Shown here: positions 35,274 to 46,315 of the stretch, piece after piece
Position numbering within the stretch: position 1 is the first letter of the stretch
How the letters are laid out: each line of letters opens with the position of its first letter
NCBI RefSeq assembly: GCF_026410545.1
Contig: NZ_JAPMIT010000001.1
Coordinates: 124,001 to 188,000 of the forward strand
Direction: 5' to 3'
DNA: 64,000 nucleotides
Source: Microbacterium sp. STN6
GTDB lineage: Bacteria > Actinomycetota > Actinomycetes > Actinomycetales > Microbacteriaceae
Position numbers and translations under genes: made by a program
The notes under the pieces: generated by a model
What the model saw: the letters and a program-made list of their open reading frames with translations, nothing else
Database searches by the model: none
What the model was told of the DNA's origin: nothing

Positions 35274-36422
35274 TTGACTGAAGGATTCGCCACCCGCGCC
35301 ATCCATGCCGGGCAGGAATTCGACCCGACCACCGGCGCGGTCGTGCCGCCCATCTACCAGACCTCCACGTTCGTGCAGGACGGCATCGGCGGGCTGCGTG
35401 GCGGCTACGAGTACGGGCGCAGCGCGAACCCCACGCGCGACTCGCTGCAGACGCTGCTCGCCTCGCTTGAAGGCGGCCAGAAGGCGTACTCGTTCTCGTC
35501 AGGCCTTGCGGCAGAGGATGCGCTGCTGCGCGCCGTACTCACCCCCGGCGACCACGTGGTGCTCGGCAACGACGTGTACGGCGGAACCTACCGGCTCATC
35601 AACCGCGTTCATGGCGCGTGGGGCGTGCGCAACACCCCGGTGGACCTCGCGAATCTCGACGCTGTACGCGAGGCGCTCGGCATTCAGCGCACGCGCATCC
35701 TGTGGATTGAGACGCCGAGCAACCCGCTCATGAAGATCAGCGACATCGCCGCCTTGGCGGCCCTCGGCCATGAGGCCGGCGCGCTCGTCGTGGTCGACAA
35801 CACGTTCGCCTCGCCCGCGCTGCAGCAGCCGCTGTCGCTCGGGGCCGACGTGGTGGTGCATTCGACGACGAAGTACCTGGGTGGGCACTCAGACGTGATC
35901 GGCGGCGCGCTCGTCATGCGCGACGCCGAGCTGGCCGAGAAGGTCGGGTTTCTGCAGTTCGCGGCGGGCGCCATCTCGGCGCCGCTCGACGCGTGGCTCA
36001 CGGTGCGCGGCATCAAGACGCTCGCGGTGCGCATGCAGCGGCACAGCGAGAACGCGCAGGCGATCGCGGAGCACCTGCTCGAGCACCCGGCCGTCGAGGC
36101 GGTCTACTACCCGGGCCTGCCGTCGCACCCGGGCCACGAACTGGCGGCCCGGCAGATGAGCGGCTTCGGCGGCATGCTCTCGCTCGCGCTCGCCGGCGGG
36201 GCGGATGCTGCGCAGCACCTCGCCGAGTCGACCCACGTGTTCCAGCTCGCTGAGTCGCTCGGGGGAGTCGAGTCGCTCATCGGCTACCCGTCCGAGATGA
36301 CGCACGCCTCGGTCAAGGGCACGCCGCTTGCCGTGCCCGAGAACGTGGTGCGGCTCTCGGTCGGCATCGAGGAGGTCGGCGACCTCATCGCGGACCTCGA
36401 CCAGGCGCTCGCCGGCCGCTGA
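35274..36422 (+). CDS. metB: cystathionine gamma-synthase (or gamma-lyase)
   Basis: A 382-residue Cys/Met-metabolism PLP enzyme. Signatures include FATRAIHAGQEFDPTTGAVV, YEYGRSANPTRDSLQ, FSSGLAAEDALL and the PLP Lys in HSTTKYLGGHSDVIGG. The start is a rare TTG at 35274 preceded by CAAGGAGCAC, which fits the family N-terminus; no better start exists. Next to cbs it would either make cystathionine from an acylated homoserine or cleave it to cysteine. Sequence alone does not separate gamma-synthase from gamma-lyase, and actinobacterial members are often annotated as metB. Confidence 0.88.
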   Translation: MTEGFATRAIHAGQEFDPTTGAVVPPIYQTSTFVQDGIGGLRGGYEYGRSANPTRDSLQTLLASLEGGQKAYSFSSGLAAEDALLRAVLTPGDHVVLGNDVYGGTYRLINRVHGAWGVRNTPVDLANLDAVREALGIQRTRILWIETPSNPLMKISDIAALAALGHEAGALVVVDNTFASPALQQPLSLGADVVVHSTTKYLGGHSDVIGGALVMRDAELAEKVGFLQFAAGAISAPLDAWLTVRGIKTLAVRMQRHSENAQAIAEHLLEHPAVEAVYYPGLPSHPGHELAARQMSGFGGMLSLALAGGADAAQHLAESTHVFQLAESLGGVESLIGYPSEMTHASVKGTPLAVPENVVRLSVGIEEVGDLIADLDQALAGR

Positions 36423-36439
36423 CGCGCCGCGGCGCCGGC

Positions 36440-36598
36440 CTGGGCAGGGCACGGAGCTCGACGCTGGCCCGCCTGCCGCCTGCCGCCTGCCGCCTCGCCT
36501 GCCTGCCTGCCTGACCGACTGCTTGCTTGCCTAGCTGCCTGGCCCGTTTGCTTGCTTGCTTGCTTGCCTGCCTGCCTGCCTGCCGCCTGCTCGGGCGG
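36440..36598. repeat. CCTG/CTTG tetranucleotide tract
   Basis: Long runs of CCTG and CTTG four-base units with CGCCTGC variants fill most of the first half of the 411-bp gap after metB. This is simple-sequence DNA prone to slippage. It reads open on the reverse strand as a Gln/Ala/Arg-rich frame but has no start context, so I do not call a gene. Confidence 0.8.
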
Positions 36599-36624
36599 CC
36601 CCAGTGGTTCGGCACGCTAGCGAC

Positions 36625-36715
36625 CCGAACAAAAACGACGGACATTCCGATCGAATCGGTCGAGAGTGCGGCCGATATCGCGTTTTGCGACGATATCGCC
36701 GTCGTTTTCGTTCGG
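36625..36715. repeat. 90-bp terminal-inverted-repeat element, copy B
   Basis: Arms CCGAACAAAAACGACGG (from 36625) and CCGTCGTTTTCGTTCGG (36699-36715) match copies A and C. The core contains its own palindromes (CCGAT-CGA-ATCGG and CGATATCG repeated) and is unrelated to the other cores. Confidence 0.85.
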
Positions 36716-36833
36716 GGGCCGGATCTGACGTTCGTGGGCGGATCTGGCAGTTCGCAGGGCGTGGTCTGGCCGATCGGACCGATCGGGCAGGCGTGGTGGC
36801 CGGGCAGCGGATGCGCTAATGTGAGAATATGTC

Positions 36834-37193
36834 ATGTTTGCCGGGCGGCCTTCGGTCATGACGCCCGAGGCCGCCGCCGCCATCCTGAACGTCAGCGTCT
36901 TCGCCTCACGGGCTGAAGTCGCGGAGGCGTTCCTGCGGCGTGCCCGGCTGACGCATCCCGACCGATTCGCCGGGGCCCCGGCGAGCGATCTCGCGGCGGC
37001 GGCGGCAGAGTTCGTACGGGTCTCAGCCGCACGGGAGCTTCTGCTGACGAGAGCAGCCGTGACCGCCGCCACGTCGTCGCGACAGGCGACGGCGCGGATG
37101 GCGGCATCCGTGCCGTCGGTGGCCGGCGCCCGTCAGCGGGCACTTTTCGACTCGTGGCCGGTGCCGCGCGCCTCGCACGTGTGGGTCGCATAG
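36834..37193 (+). CDS. small J-domain-like protein
   Basis: A 119-residue protein whose residues 10-70 resemble a J domain: EAAAAILNVSVFASRAEVAEAF, then RRARLTHPDRFAG with the HPD tripeptide, then a helix III-like FVRVSAARELLL. No Gly/Phe, zinc or client-binding region follows, only a 45-residue Ala/Ser/Arg tail. It could tether or stimulate DnaK at one site. The ATG at 36834 has no ribosome site; the ATG at 36858 (MTPEAAAAIL) is an alternative that starts exactly at the domain. The stop codon is inside a 24-bp tandem array. Confidence 0.7.
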   Translation: MFAGRPSVMTPEAAAAILNVSVFASRAEVAEAFLRRARLTHPDRFAGAPASDLAAAAAEFVRVSAARELLLTRAAVTAATSSRQATARMAASVPSVAGARQRALFDSWPVPRASHVWVA

Positions 37194-37283
37194 CCCGCGC
37201 ACGCACAGATTGCGTAGCCGGCGCACGCACAGATTGCGCGACCCGCGCACGTACAGATTGGGCAGCCGGCGCACGCGCAGATC
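37188..37283. repeat. four 24-bp tandem units carrying a stop codon
   Basis: Units start at 37188, 37212, 37236 and 37260, with core GCGCACGCACAGATT or close variants. The first contains GCATAG, the stop of the J-domain gene; the second repeats GCGTAG. Confidence 0.9.
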
Positions 37284-37384
37284 GACCACGCCGCTTACCG
37301 GGATCGCGTAAGCCCCGCACCTCGTCGGTCCGAGGCACGGGGCGAACGCTCGGCAGTGGAGCGCGGGAGTGGGTTACAACCGGG

Positions 37385-37783
37385 TCACGCAGCGCTCGTC
37401 GCGTGCTCCGAGCGGCGCACCGACGGTGACGGCTGCGGCTCGGAGAAGATGACGACCACGATGACGGCGGCCCCGACGATAATGTGCGGCAGCCACGCGT
37501 TCGGGGCCTCGCTGATGAAGCCGAACACGAACGGCGACACGATGAGCACGATGGACGCGACGACGTCGACGACCAGGTGCACGGGCATGGGGACCAGCCG
37601 GAACGCGCCCAATTCATACCGCGTGAACAGGCTGTAGACGATGAGGCCGACACCGAGAACGATCGGGATGACGACGGCCGCGCCGCCAAGGTCGGAGAAT
37701 CCGAAGATCAAGGGCGCGAAGATCAGCGCGATGGCGACAACGTAATCGAGAACGCCGTGAACCTTGGTGGGGATGAATCGCAT
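37385..37783 (-). CDS. SPW-repeat integral membrane protein
   Basis: A 132-residue protein with four hydrophobic helices in two similar halves: KVHGVLDYVVAIALIFAPLIFGF and MPVHLVVDVVASIVLIVSPFVFGF. The repeated H-x-x-x-D helix followed by P-x-x-F-G-F is characteristic of SPW-repeat membrane proteins of unknown function. The C-terminus is a charged cytosolic tail. It stands alone on the minus strand with GGAGCTC upstream of the ATG. No function can be assigned. Confidence 0.8.
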   Translation of the reverse strand: MRFIPTKVHGVLDYVVAIALIFAPLIFGFSDLGGAAVVIPIVLGVGLIVYSLFTRYELGAFRLVPMPVHLVVDVVASIVLIVSPFVFGFISEAPNAWLPHIIVGAAVIVVVIFSEPQPSPSVRRSEHATSAA

Positions 37784-37935
37784 GATGAGCTCCTACTCAC
37801 AGATGGTGCGGAACCGCGGCCGATCTGACCGCTCAGTAATGGTTCGGACCCCCTGCCGGAATCGGATTGCACCAACTTCTCATGGCCGCGACGGCAGAGG
37901 GGGAGAGCCGGACATGCGGCGCGCACTCCGTCCCG

Positions 37936-37950
37936 ATGTGACTGTCACAT
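37936..37950. promoter_or_regulatory. candidate LacI-type operator upstream of the first lacI-family gene
   Basis: ATGTGAC-T-GTCACAT is a perfect 15-bp palindrome, similar in its arms to the site in front of araB (39313). It lies about 30 bp upstream of a CATAAT -10-like box (37980-37985), suggesting autoregulation. Confidence 0.55.
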
Positions 37951-38038
37951 TCAGCGAAGGCGGATGCTGCCGTTGCGTGCATAATTGAGAGTGATTCAGG
38001 CATGTGAACGCACACAACGCAGGTGGAACGGGGCTTCG

Positions 38039-39061
38039 GTGACGACCGAGACGCAGAAGACGCGGGCTCCCAGCATCCGCGACGTCGCGCGCCTCGCCGG
38101 GGTTTCGCACCAGACGGTCTCTCGGGTGCTGAACCAGCACCCGAGCATCCGAGAGTCGACCAAGCAGCGCGTTCTCGAGGTCATGGAGGAACTGCAGTAC
38201 CGGCCCAACCGTGCGGCGCGGGCGCTCGTGACCAGCCATTCGCGCACCATCGGCATTCTGGCGGCCGCGTCGGGCTCGTACTACGGGCCGGCGAGCAGCA
38301 TCCATGCCATTGAGGATGCCGCGCGTGACGCCGGTTACTACGTGACCGTCTCGAACCTGGCCGCCACCGACAGCGGCTCGATCGAGGCCGCGCTCGAGCA
38401 CCTCATGTCGCAGGCCGTCGAGGGCGTTGTCGTGATCGCGCCGCAGACGCGGGTGTTCGACGCGATCGCCGACCTGTCGATCTCGGTGCCGTTCGTGACC
38501 ATGCAGGCCACGGGCCGGCTGGCCGATCATTCGCTGTGGGTCGACCAGATCGCGGGAGCGCGGCTGGCGACGAGGCACCTGATCGAGCTCGGCCACCGCA
38601 GCATCTACCACCTGGCGGGCCCGCAGGACTGGATCGAGGCGGAGGCGAGGATGCGCGGGTTCCTCGATGAGCTGAATGCGCAGGATGTGCCGACCACCGC
38701 GCCGATCCTGGGGGACTGGACCGCCGACTTCGGGTACCGGGCGGGGCGCGAGCTGGTGCGAATCCGCGACTTCACGGCGGTGTTCTCCTCGAACGACCAG
38801 ATGGCGCTCGGGCTTATGCATGCGTTTCGGGACGCCGGCATCGATGTGCCGGGGGACATCAGCGTTGTCGGCTTCGACGACGTGCCCGAGGCGCGGCATT
38901 TCTGGCCGCCGCTGACGACCGTGCGGCAGGACTTCGCCGAGCTCGGGCGGCGCTGCATCGGGCTGCTGCTGAGCAGTATCGGGGACAGGGTCGCGCCCGC
39001 GAGCGGTCTGCTCACCCCCGAGCTCGTTGTGCGCGGGTCGACCGCGCCTCCCTCCTTCTGA
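38039..39061 (+). CDS. LacI-family repressor, probable arabinose-operon regulator
   Basis: A 340-residue regulator. The DNA-binding domain is IRDVARLAGVSHQTVSRVLN with the hinge RPNRAARALVT; the rest is a periplasmic-binding-protein-like sugar sensor ending ELVVRGST. The start is GTG at 38039, giving V-T-T-E-T-Q-K before the helix, the same spacing as its paralogue at 58472. It precedes araBDA by 372 bp in the same direction, and AATGTGA-type palindromes lie before both itself and araB. L-arabinose or a derivative is the likely inducer. It is not the GntR/AraR type known from Bacillus. Confidence 0.9.
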   Translation: MTTETQKTRAPSIRDVARLAGVSHQTVSRVLNQHPSIRESTKQRVLEVMEELQYRPNRAARALVTSHSRTIGILAAASGSYYGPASSIHAIEDAARDAGYYVTVSNLAATDSGSIEAALEHLMSQAVEGVVVIAPQTRVFDAIADLSISVPFVTMQATGRLADHSLWVDQIAGARLATRHLIELGHRSIYHLAGPQDWIEAEARMRGFLDELNAQDVPTTAPILGDWTADFGYRAGRELVRIRDFTAVFSSNDQMALGLMHAFRDAGIDVPGDISVVGFDDVPEARHFWPPLTTVRQDFAELGRRCIGLLLSSIGDRVAPASGLLTPELVVRGSTAPPSF

Positions 39062-39171
39062 GTCTGGTGGGCGCGTCGATCGAGGGTGCCTCGGGGAACG
39101 AGGGTGCGTCGGGGCATATGTGGGGTTTGCCGGCCTGGGACTCGCGATCCGGCCCGACTCGGTGCTGGTGG

Positions 39172-39226
39172 TGGCGGAGTCGACGCCGGATGGCGGAGTC
39201 GACGCCGGATGGCGGAGTCGAGGCCG
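39172..39226. repeat. three 19-bp tandem units downstream of lacI
   Basis: TGGCGGAGTCGACGCCGGA is repeated at 39172 and 39191, with a third degenerate copy from 39210. It lies between the lacI-family gene and the araB promoter; no gene is apparent. Confidence 0.8.
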
Positions 39227-39272
39227 TGGTGCGGGCGCGCACGCGCCGTTACCGAAACGAGACAGAGTCGAC

Positions 39273-39330
39273 TTGACAGTGTGCGCGCCCGTATCGGTAA
39301 CATGAGGTCGCAAATGTGAACGGTCACATT
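39273..39330 (+). promoter_or_regulatory. araB promoter and LacI-type operator
   Basis: A consensus TTGACA (39273-39278) and a TAACAT (39298-39303) with a long 19-bp spacer form a candidate promoter. Immediately downstream, AATGTGAACGGTCACATT (39313-39330) is a palindrome with 7-bp arms around a four-base centre containing CG, typical of LacI-family operators, and placed to block transcription start. Confidence 0.65.
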
Positions 39331-39433
39331 GGACGTCACACGAGCACACTCAGCAGCACGAGTACCAGCACAGGCACCACAAGCACGGCACAAGCGCCAC
39401 AGGCAAGACGACGAGCAAGACAAGGGAGTCGCA

Positions 39434-41200
39434 GTGAGTTCAGAGCGGTCAGAGACCCGCGACGCCGAGCAGCCTGCGACCGACGCCGAGCAGCCTGCGA
39501 CCGACGCCGAGCAGCCCGAGCAGTACACGATCGGCGTCGACTACGGAACCCTCTCCGGCCGCGCCGTCGTGGTGCGGGTGCGCGACGGCGCTGAGCTCGG
39601 CTCCGGCGTCTACGAATACCCGCATGCGGTGATGGACACCACACTCGCCGCGACCGACGCGCCGCTGCCGCCCGACTGGGCCCTGCAGGTGCCGTCCGAC
39701 TACGTCGACGTGCTCAAGCACGCCGTGCCCGAGGCGCTGAAGGACGCGGGCATCGACCCCGCCCAGGTCATCGGCATCGGCACAGACTTCACCGCGTGCA
39801 CCATGGTTCCGACCATCGCCGACGGAACCCCGCTCAACGAGCTGCCCGAGTACGCCGACCGCCCGCACGCCTACGTCAAGCTCTGGAAGCACCACGCCGC
39901 CCAGCCCCACGCCGACCGCATCAACGCTCTCGCGGCCGAGCGCGGCGAGAGTTGGCTGCCCCGCTACGGCGGCCTCATCTCAAGCGAGTGGGAGTTCGCC
40001 AAGGGCCTGCAGCTGCTTGAAGAGGATCCGGAGCTCTACAACCGCATGGAGCACTGGGTCGAGGCGGCCGACTGGATCGTCTGGCAGCTCACCGGCCGCT
40101 ACACCCGCAACGCCTGCACGGCAGGCTACAAGGGCATCTATCAGGATGGCGTCTACCCGAGCCGCGACTTCCTCGCCGCGCTGAACCCCGAGTTCGCGGG
40201 CTTCGCCGAGACGAAGGTGGCACACGAGATCGGCCAGCTTGCGGCATCCGCTGGCACGCTGACCGCTGAGGCGGCGGCCTGGACCGGTCTTCCCGAGGGC
40301 ATCGCGGTGGCCGTCGGCAACGTCGACGCGCACGTGACCGCACCCGCCGCGCAGGCGGTGCAGCCCGGCCAGATGGTCGCGATCATGGGCACCTCGACCT
40401 GCCACGTCATGACAAGCGACACGCTTGCCGACGTTCCCGGCATGTGCGGTGTGGTCGACGGCGGCATCGTGGCCGGGCTCTACGGGTACGAGGCCGGGCA
40501 GTCCGGCGTTGGCGACATCTTCGCCTGGTACGTCAAGAACCAGGTGCCCGCGCGCTACGCCGAGGCGGCCGAGGAGGCCAGCCTCAGTGTGCACCAGTAC
40601 CTGACGGAGCTCATCAAGGACCAGCCGGTCGGCGCCCACGGGCTCATTGCGCTCGACTGGCATTCCGGCAACCGCTCGGTGCTCGTCGACCACGAACTCT
40701 CGGGCGTTGTCGTCGGCGAGACGCTGACCACGCGCACCGAAGAGATCTACCGCGCCCTGCTCGAGGCCACCGCGTTCGGCACCCGCACCATCGTCGAGGC
40801 GTTCACCAACGCAGGCGTGCCCGTCACCGAATTCATCGCCGCGGGCGGCCTCGTGAAGAACACGTTCCTCATGCAGGTGTACTCCGATGTGCTGCGCATG
40901 CCCATCACGACCATCGCCAGCGATCAGGGCCCCGCGCTCGGGTCGGCCATCCACGCGGCCGTGGCCGCCGGCGCGTACCCCGACGTTCGCGTCGCAGGCG
41001 ATGCCATGGGCAAGGTCAACCGCAACGTCTTCACGCCGAACCCGACGAACGCCGCCGCCTACGACCGGCTCTACGCCGAGTACACCGCGCTGCACGACTA
41101 CTTCGGGCGCGGCGGCAACGATGTGATGCACCGGCTGCGGGCCATCCGGCGGGATGCGATCGTCGGCGCTGCCGAGGCAGCACTGGGGGCGCAGGCATGA
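39434..41200 (+). CDS. araB: ribulokinase
   Basis: A 588-residue FGGY kinase that phosphorylates L-ribulose. The ATPase core begins YTIGVDYGTLSGRAVVVRV, with FTACTMVP, SSEWEFAKGLQLLEE, IMGTSTCHVM and the C-terminal IAAGGLVKNTFLMQVYSDVL. The GTG at 39434 has AAGGGAGTC upstream. The first 30 residues are an extension made partly of a T-D-A-E-Q-P-A repeat from three tandem DNA units (about 39461-39516), absent from ordinary ribulokinases. The ATGA overlap couples it to araD. Confidence 0.95.
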   Translation: MSSERSETRDAEQPATDAEQPATDAEQPEQYTIGVDYGTLSGRAVVVRVRDGAELGSGVYEYPHAVMDTTLAATDAPLPPDWALQVPSDYVDVLKHAVPEALKDAGIDPAQVIGIGTDFTACTMVPTIADGTPLNELPEYADRPHAYVKLWKHHAAQPHADRINALAAERGESWLPRYGGLISSEWEFAKGLQLLEEDPELYNRMEHWVEAADWIVWQLTGRYTRNACTAGYKGIYQDGVYPSRDFLAALNPEFAGFAETKVAHEIGQLAASAGTLTAEAAAWTGLPEGIAVAVGNVDAHVTAPAAQAVQPGQMVAIMGTSTCHVMTSDTLADVPGMCGVVDGGIVAGLYGYEAGQSGVGDIFAWYVKNQVPARYAEAAEEASLSVHQYLTELIKDQPVGAHGLIALDWHSGNRSVLVDHELSGVVVGETLTTRTEEIYRALLEATAFGTRTIVEAFTNAGVPVTEFIAAGGLVKNTFLMQVYSDVLRMPITTIASDQGPALGSAIHAAVAAGAYPDVRVAGDAMGKVNRNVFTPNPTNAAAYDRLYAEYTALHDYFGRGGNDVMHRLRAIRRDAIVGAAEAALGAQA

Positions 41201-41964
41201 GCACATTCGAACCCGAGGTCGAGGTCGCCATCGCCAGAGTGCGAGCGGATGTCGCTCGCCTGCACGGCGAGCTCACCCGCAACGGGCTCGTCGTCTGGAC
41301 CGGTGGCAACGTCTCCGGCCGCGTGCCCGGGGCCGATCTCTTCGTGATCAAGCCGAGCGGCGTGGACTACGACGAGCTCGCGCCCGAGAACATGATCCTC
41401 TGCACGCTCGATGGCGACGTCGTGCCCGCGACGCCCGGTTGTGAACGTTCACCCTCGAGCGACACCGCGGCCCACGCATACGTGTACCGCAACATGCCCG
41501 AGGTCGGCGGCGTCGTGCACACGCACTCCACCTACGCGACGGCCTGGGCTGCCCGTGCCGAGCCGGTGCCCTGCGTGCTCACCGCGATGGCCGACGAGTT
41601 CGGCGGCGAAATTCCCATCGGCCCGTTCGCGATCATCGGCGACGACTCCATCGGCCGCGGCATCGTCGAGACGCTGCAGGGCCACCGCAGCCGGGCGGTG
41701 CTCATGCAGAATCACGGCCCCTTCACGATCGGCAAGGATGCCCGCGACGCCGTCAAGGCCGCGGTCATGGTCGAGGATGTCGCCCGCACCGTGCACATCG
41801 CGCGGCAGGCCGGCGATCTCGTGCCGATCCCCGCCGAGGCGATCGATCGGCTCTTCGACCGCTATCAGAACGTGTATGGGCAAGCGCCGAAAGGCACGCT
41901 GTCGGGTCTCGATACGCTGCGCTACTCGACCATCGACAGTGACGGAGAGGAACTCAACGCATGA
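41197..41964 (+). CDS. araD: L-ribulose-5-phosphate 4-epimerase
   Basis: A 255-residue class II aldolase-fold enzyme converting L-ribulose 5-phosphate to D-xylulose 5-phosphate. Zinc ligands are visible in [13 protein letters not shown] and in the HIARQAG region; WTGGNVSGR and KPSGVDY bind phosphate. Typical AraD ends near Y-G-Q, as in the VYGQ here (about residue 229). The extra 25 residues arise from a class II palindrome read in frame ([11 protein letters not shown], 41905-41931). The gene overlaps araB and araA by 4 bp on each side. Confidence 0.95.
   Translation: MSTFEPEVEVAIARVRADVARLHGELTRNGLVVWTGGNVSGRVPGADLFVIKPSGVDYDELAPENMILCTLDGDVVPATPGCERSPSSDTAAHAYVYRNMPEVGGVVHTHSTYATAWAARAEPVPCVLTAMADEFGGEIPIGPFAIIGDDSIGRGIVETLQGHRSRAVLMQNHGPFTIGKDARDAVKAAVMVEDVARTVHIARQAGDLVPIPAEAIDRLFDRYQNVYGQAPKGTLSGLDTLRYSTIDSDGEELNA
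41905..41931. repeat. class II palindromic repeat inside araD
   Basis: GGTCTCGATACGC and GCGCTACTCGACC make a 27-bp member of the dispersed palindrome family located inside the araD coding region near its 3' end, in frame and without a stop. Confidence 0.85.
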
Positions 41965-43478
41965 CCACCCTCACCACCTCCCTCGAGCAGTACGAGGTCT
42001 GGTTCCTCACGGGCAGCCAGGGCCTCTACGGCGAGGAGACGCTGCGCCAGGTCGCCGAGCAGTCGCGCGAGATCGCGCGCACGCTCGACGCGGCAGCCGG
42101 CATCCCGGTGAAGATCGTGTGGAAGAGCGTGCTGACCGACTCCGCGTCGATCCGCCGTGCCGCGCTCGAGGCGAACAGCCGCGACGACGTCATCGGCCTC
42201 ATCGCCTGGATGCACACGTTCAGCCCCGCCAAGATGTGGATCGCCGGCCTCGACGCCCTGCGCAAGCCGCTGCTGCACCTGCACACGCAGGCCAACGTCG
42301 AGCTGCCCTGGGCCGACATCGACTTCGACTTCATGAACCTCAACCAGGCCGCGCACGGCGACCGCGAGTTCGGCTACATCCAGTCTCGGCTCGGCGTCGC
42401 GCGCAAGACCGTCGTCGGCCACGCGACCAACCCCGCGGTCACCGCACGAATCGGCACCTGGATGCGCGCGGCGGCCGGCTGGGCCGCCACGCACGAGCTG
42501 AAGCTCGCTCGCTTCGGCGACAACATGCGCTACGTGGCGGTCACCGAAGGCGACAAGACCGAGGCCGAACTGCGGTTCGGAGTGCAGGTGAACACCTGGG
42601 GCGTGAACGAGCTCGCCGAGGCGGTTGAGGCCGCATCCGCTGCCGATATCGACGCGCTCGTCGCCGAGTACGAGGACCTTTACGACGTGGCGCCCGAGCT
42701 GCGCCGCGGCGGCGACCGGCACGCGAGCCTGCGCGACGGCGCGGCCATCGAGCTGGGCCTGCGCTCGTTCCTCGAGGCGGGCGACTTCGGGGCCTTCACC
42801 ACGAGCTTCGAAGACCTGGGCGCGCTCAAGCAGCTGCCCGGTCTCGCGGTTCAGCGGCTCATGGCCGACGGCTACGGCTTCGGCGCCGAAGGCGACTGGA
42901 AGACGGCCGTGCTGGTGCGTGCCGCCAAGGTCATGGGTGCGGGCCTGCCGGGCGGGGCATCCCTCATGGAGGATTACACGTACGACCTCACGCCGGGTGA
43001 CGAGCGCATTCTCGGCGCGCACATGCTCGAGGTCTGCCCGAGCCTCACCACGAGCCGCCCGAGCCTCGAGGTCCACCCGCTGGGCATCGGCGGCCGCGAG
43101 GATCCGGTACGTCTGGTCTTCACAGCGGATGCCGGCAGTGGCATCGTCGTCGCCCTGAGCGACATGCGCGAGCGGTTCCGCCTCGTGGCCAACGTGGTCG
43201 AGGTCGTCGAGCCCAGTGCCCCGCTGCCCAAGCTTCCGGTCGGCCGCGCCGTGTGGAAGCCGGCCCCGGACTTCTCCACCTCCGCCGCCTGCTGGCTGAA
43301 CGCCGGCGGCGCCCACCACACCGTCATGTCGACCCAGGTCGGCATCGAGGTGTTCGAAGACTTCGCCGAGATCGCACGCACCGAGCTGCTCACGATCGAC
43401 GGCGACACAACACTTCGCGGCTTCGCGAAGGAGGTGCACTGGAACCAGGCCTACTGGCGCCTGGCTCAGGGCTTCTGA
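41961..43478 (+). CDS. araA: L-arabinose isomerase
   Basis: A 505-residue Mn-dependent isomerase that converts L-arabinose to L-ribulose. Recognisable stretches are [76 protein letters not shown] and the catalytic-site LEVCPSL. Length is close to the 500 residues usual for the family. The ATG overlaps the araD stop (ATGA). Last enzyme gene of the ara operon, followed after 88 bp by the chvE-type binding protein. Confidence 0.97.
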   Translation: MTTLTTSLEQYEVWFLTGSQGLYGEETLRQVAEQSREIARTLDAAAGIPVKIVWKSVLTDSASIRRAALEANSRDDVIGLIAWMHTFSPAKMWIAGLDALRKPLLHLHTQANVELPWADIDFDFMNLNQAAHGDREFGYIQSRLGVARKTVVGHATNPAVTARIGTWMRAAAGWAATHELKLARFGDNMRYVAVTEGDKTEAELRFGVQVNTWGVNELAEAVEAASAADIDALVAEYEDLYDVAPELRRGGDRHASLRDGAAIELGLRSFLEAGDFGAFTTSFEDLGALKQLPGLAVQRLMADGYGFGAEGDWKTAVLVRAAKVMGAGLPGGASLMEDYTYDLTPGDERILGAHMLEVCPSLTTSRPSLEVHPLGIGGREDPVRLVFTADAGSGIVVALSDMRERFRLVANVVEVVEPSAPLPKLPVGRAVWKPAPDFSTSAACWLNAGGAHHTVMSTQVGIEVFEDFAEIARTELLTIDGDTTLRGFAKEVHWNQAYWRLAQGF

Positions 43479-43566
43479 AAACACGAGGTCCCGGTCGACA
43501 TGGACGCGGCCGGAACCACTACCAGTACGACAACGACGTCCACTTTGCACTACGGAAGGAAACACA

Positions 43567-44694
43567 GTGAAGACACGCAAGGTTCTTCTCGGCATCGCTG
43601 CCGCGGGTCTCGCGCTCTCGCTCGCGGCCTGCTCCGGCGGTCGCGGCGGCACGGGCAGCGACGACAACAAGCAGGGCGACAACAAGGGCGCCCTCGTGGG
43701 CGTCGCGATGCCCACCAAGACCTCGGAGCGTTGGATCAAGGACGGCGACGCCGTCAAGGCCGACCTCGAGAAGCTCGGCTACAAGGTCGACCTCGAGTAC
43801 GGTGACGACAAGATCCCTCAGCAGGTGCAGCAGATCAGCAACATGATCACCAAGGGCGCCAAGGTGCTGATCATCGCGTCGATCGACGGTACCGCGCTGA
43901 CCGACCAGCTCGAGGATGCGGCCAAGGCCGGCATCAAGGTCATCGCGTACGACCGCCTCATCAACGGCACGAAGAACGTCGACTACTACACGACGTTCGA
44001 CAACTACCAGGTGGGCGTCGACCAGGCCACGAGCCTGCTGACCGGCCTCGGGGTCGTTGACGCCGACGGCAAGAAGACCGGCGAGAAGGGTCCCTTCAAC
44101 GTCGAGCTCTTCGCCGGCAGCCCGGATGACAACAACGCCACGTTCTTCTACAACGGAGCGATGGACACGCTGAAGCCGTACTTCGACGACGGCACGCTCG
44201 TCGTCAAGAGCGGCCAGACCGGCTTCACCCAGATCGCAACCCTGCGCTGGGACCCGGCCACCGCGAAGAAGCGCATGGAGAACCTCATCGCGTCGACCTA
44301 CTCGGACGGCACGACCAAGGTGCAGGGCATCCTGTCGCCGTATGACGGCCTCTCCATCGGCATCATCTCGGCACTCACGGCGGCGGGCTACCCGACCGAC
44401 GCTCTGCCCGTCATCACGGGTCAGGATGCCGAGGCGGCTTCGGTCAAGTCGATCATCGCCGGCCAGCAGTACTCGACGATCTACAAGGACACTCGTCTGC
44501 TGGGCAAGGAGGCCGTGAAGATGGCCGACGATCTGCTCAACGGCAAGAAGCCCGAGGTCAACGACACGAAGAGCTACGACAACAAGGTCAAGGTCGTCCC
44601 GACCTACCTGTTCCAGCCGACTGTCGTGACCAAGGACAACTACAAAGAGGTCCTGATCGACTCCGGTTACTACACCGAGGCCGACCTGAAGTAG
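43567..44694 (+). CDS. chvE: multiple-monosaccharide ABC transporter binding lipoprotein
   Basis: A 375-residue periplasmic-type sugar-binding lipoprotein of the ChvE/XylF group. Its signal peptide ends [11 protein letters not shown] (lipobox L-A-A-C). The mature protein contains [57 protein letters not shown] and [14 protein letters not shown], all conserved in ChvE. Start is GTG with GGAAGGAAAC upstream. Placement after araBDA indicates L-arabinose uptake, though ChvE-type proteins also bind galactose, glucose and xylose. Confidence 0.93.
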   Translation: MKTRKVLLGIAAAGLALSLAACSGGRGGTGSDDNKQGDNKGALVGVAMPTKTSERWIKDGDAVKADLEKLGYKVDLEYGDDKIPQQVQQISNMITKGAKVLIIASIDGTALTDQLEDAAKAGIKVIAYDRLINGTKNVDYYTTFDNYQVGVDQATSLLTGLGVVDADGKKTGEKGPFNVELFAGSPDDNNATFFYNGAMDTLKPYFDDGTLVVKSGQTGFTQIATLRWDPATAKKRMENLIASTYSDGTTKVQGILSPYDGLSIGIISALTAAGYPTDALPVITGQDAEAASVKSIIAGQQYSTIYKDTRLLGKEAVKMADDLLNGKKPEVNDTKSYDNKVKVVPTYLFQPTVVTKDNYKEVLIDSGYYTEADLK

Positions 44695-44705
44695 GCAGGC
44701 CTTCA

Positions 44706-44737
44706 GCGGTGGCGGCGGGGTCACCCGTCGCCACCGC
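44706..44737 (+). promoter_or_regulatory. intercistronic hairpin between chvE and mmsA
   Basis: GCGGTGGCG (44706-44714) and CGCCACCGC (44729-44737) pair perfectly, with GGG/CCC extending inward. No T-run follows, so it more likely stabilises the upstream message or partially attenuates, favouring the binding protein over the membrane subunits. Confidence 0.6.
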
Positions 44738-44773
44738 CATCCGATTGTCATACCGCTACCGGAAGAAGACACG

Positions 44774-46311
<1,538 letters not shown>

Positions 46312-46315
<4 letters not shown>

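Noticed and set aside
36475-36595. Reverse-strand gene encoding a Q-A-G-R-Q-A-rich protein
   Set aside because: The reading frame is produced by the tetranucleotide repeat; no start signal or non-repetitive domain.
37188-37283. CRISPR array at the 24-bp repeats
   Set aside because: Units are directly adjacent with no spacers and diverge from each other; no cas genes are present.
43500-43566. Small Thr/Ser-rich leader peptide before chvE
   Set aside because: The frame starting at 43500 has no promoter or ribosome-site context and runs through the chvE start in another frame; no meaningful codon run for the operon.
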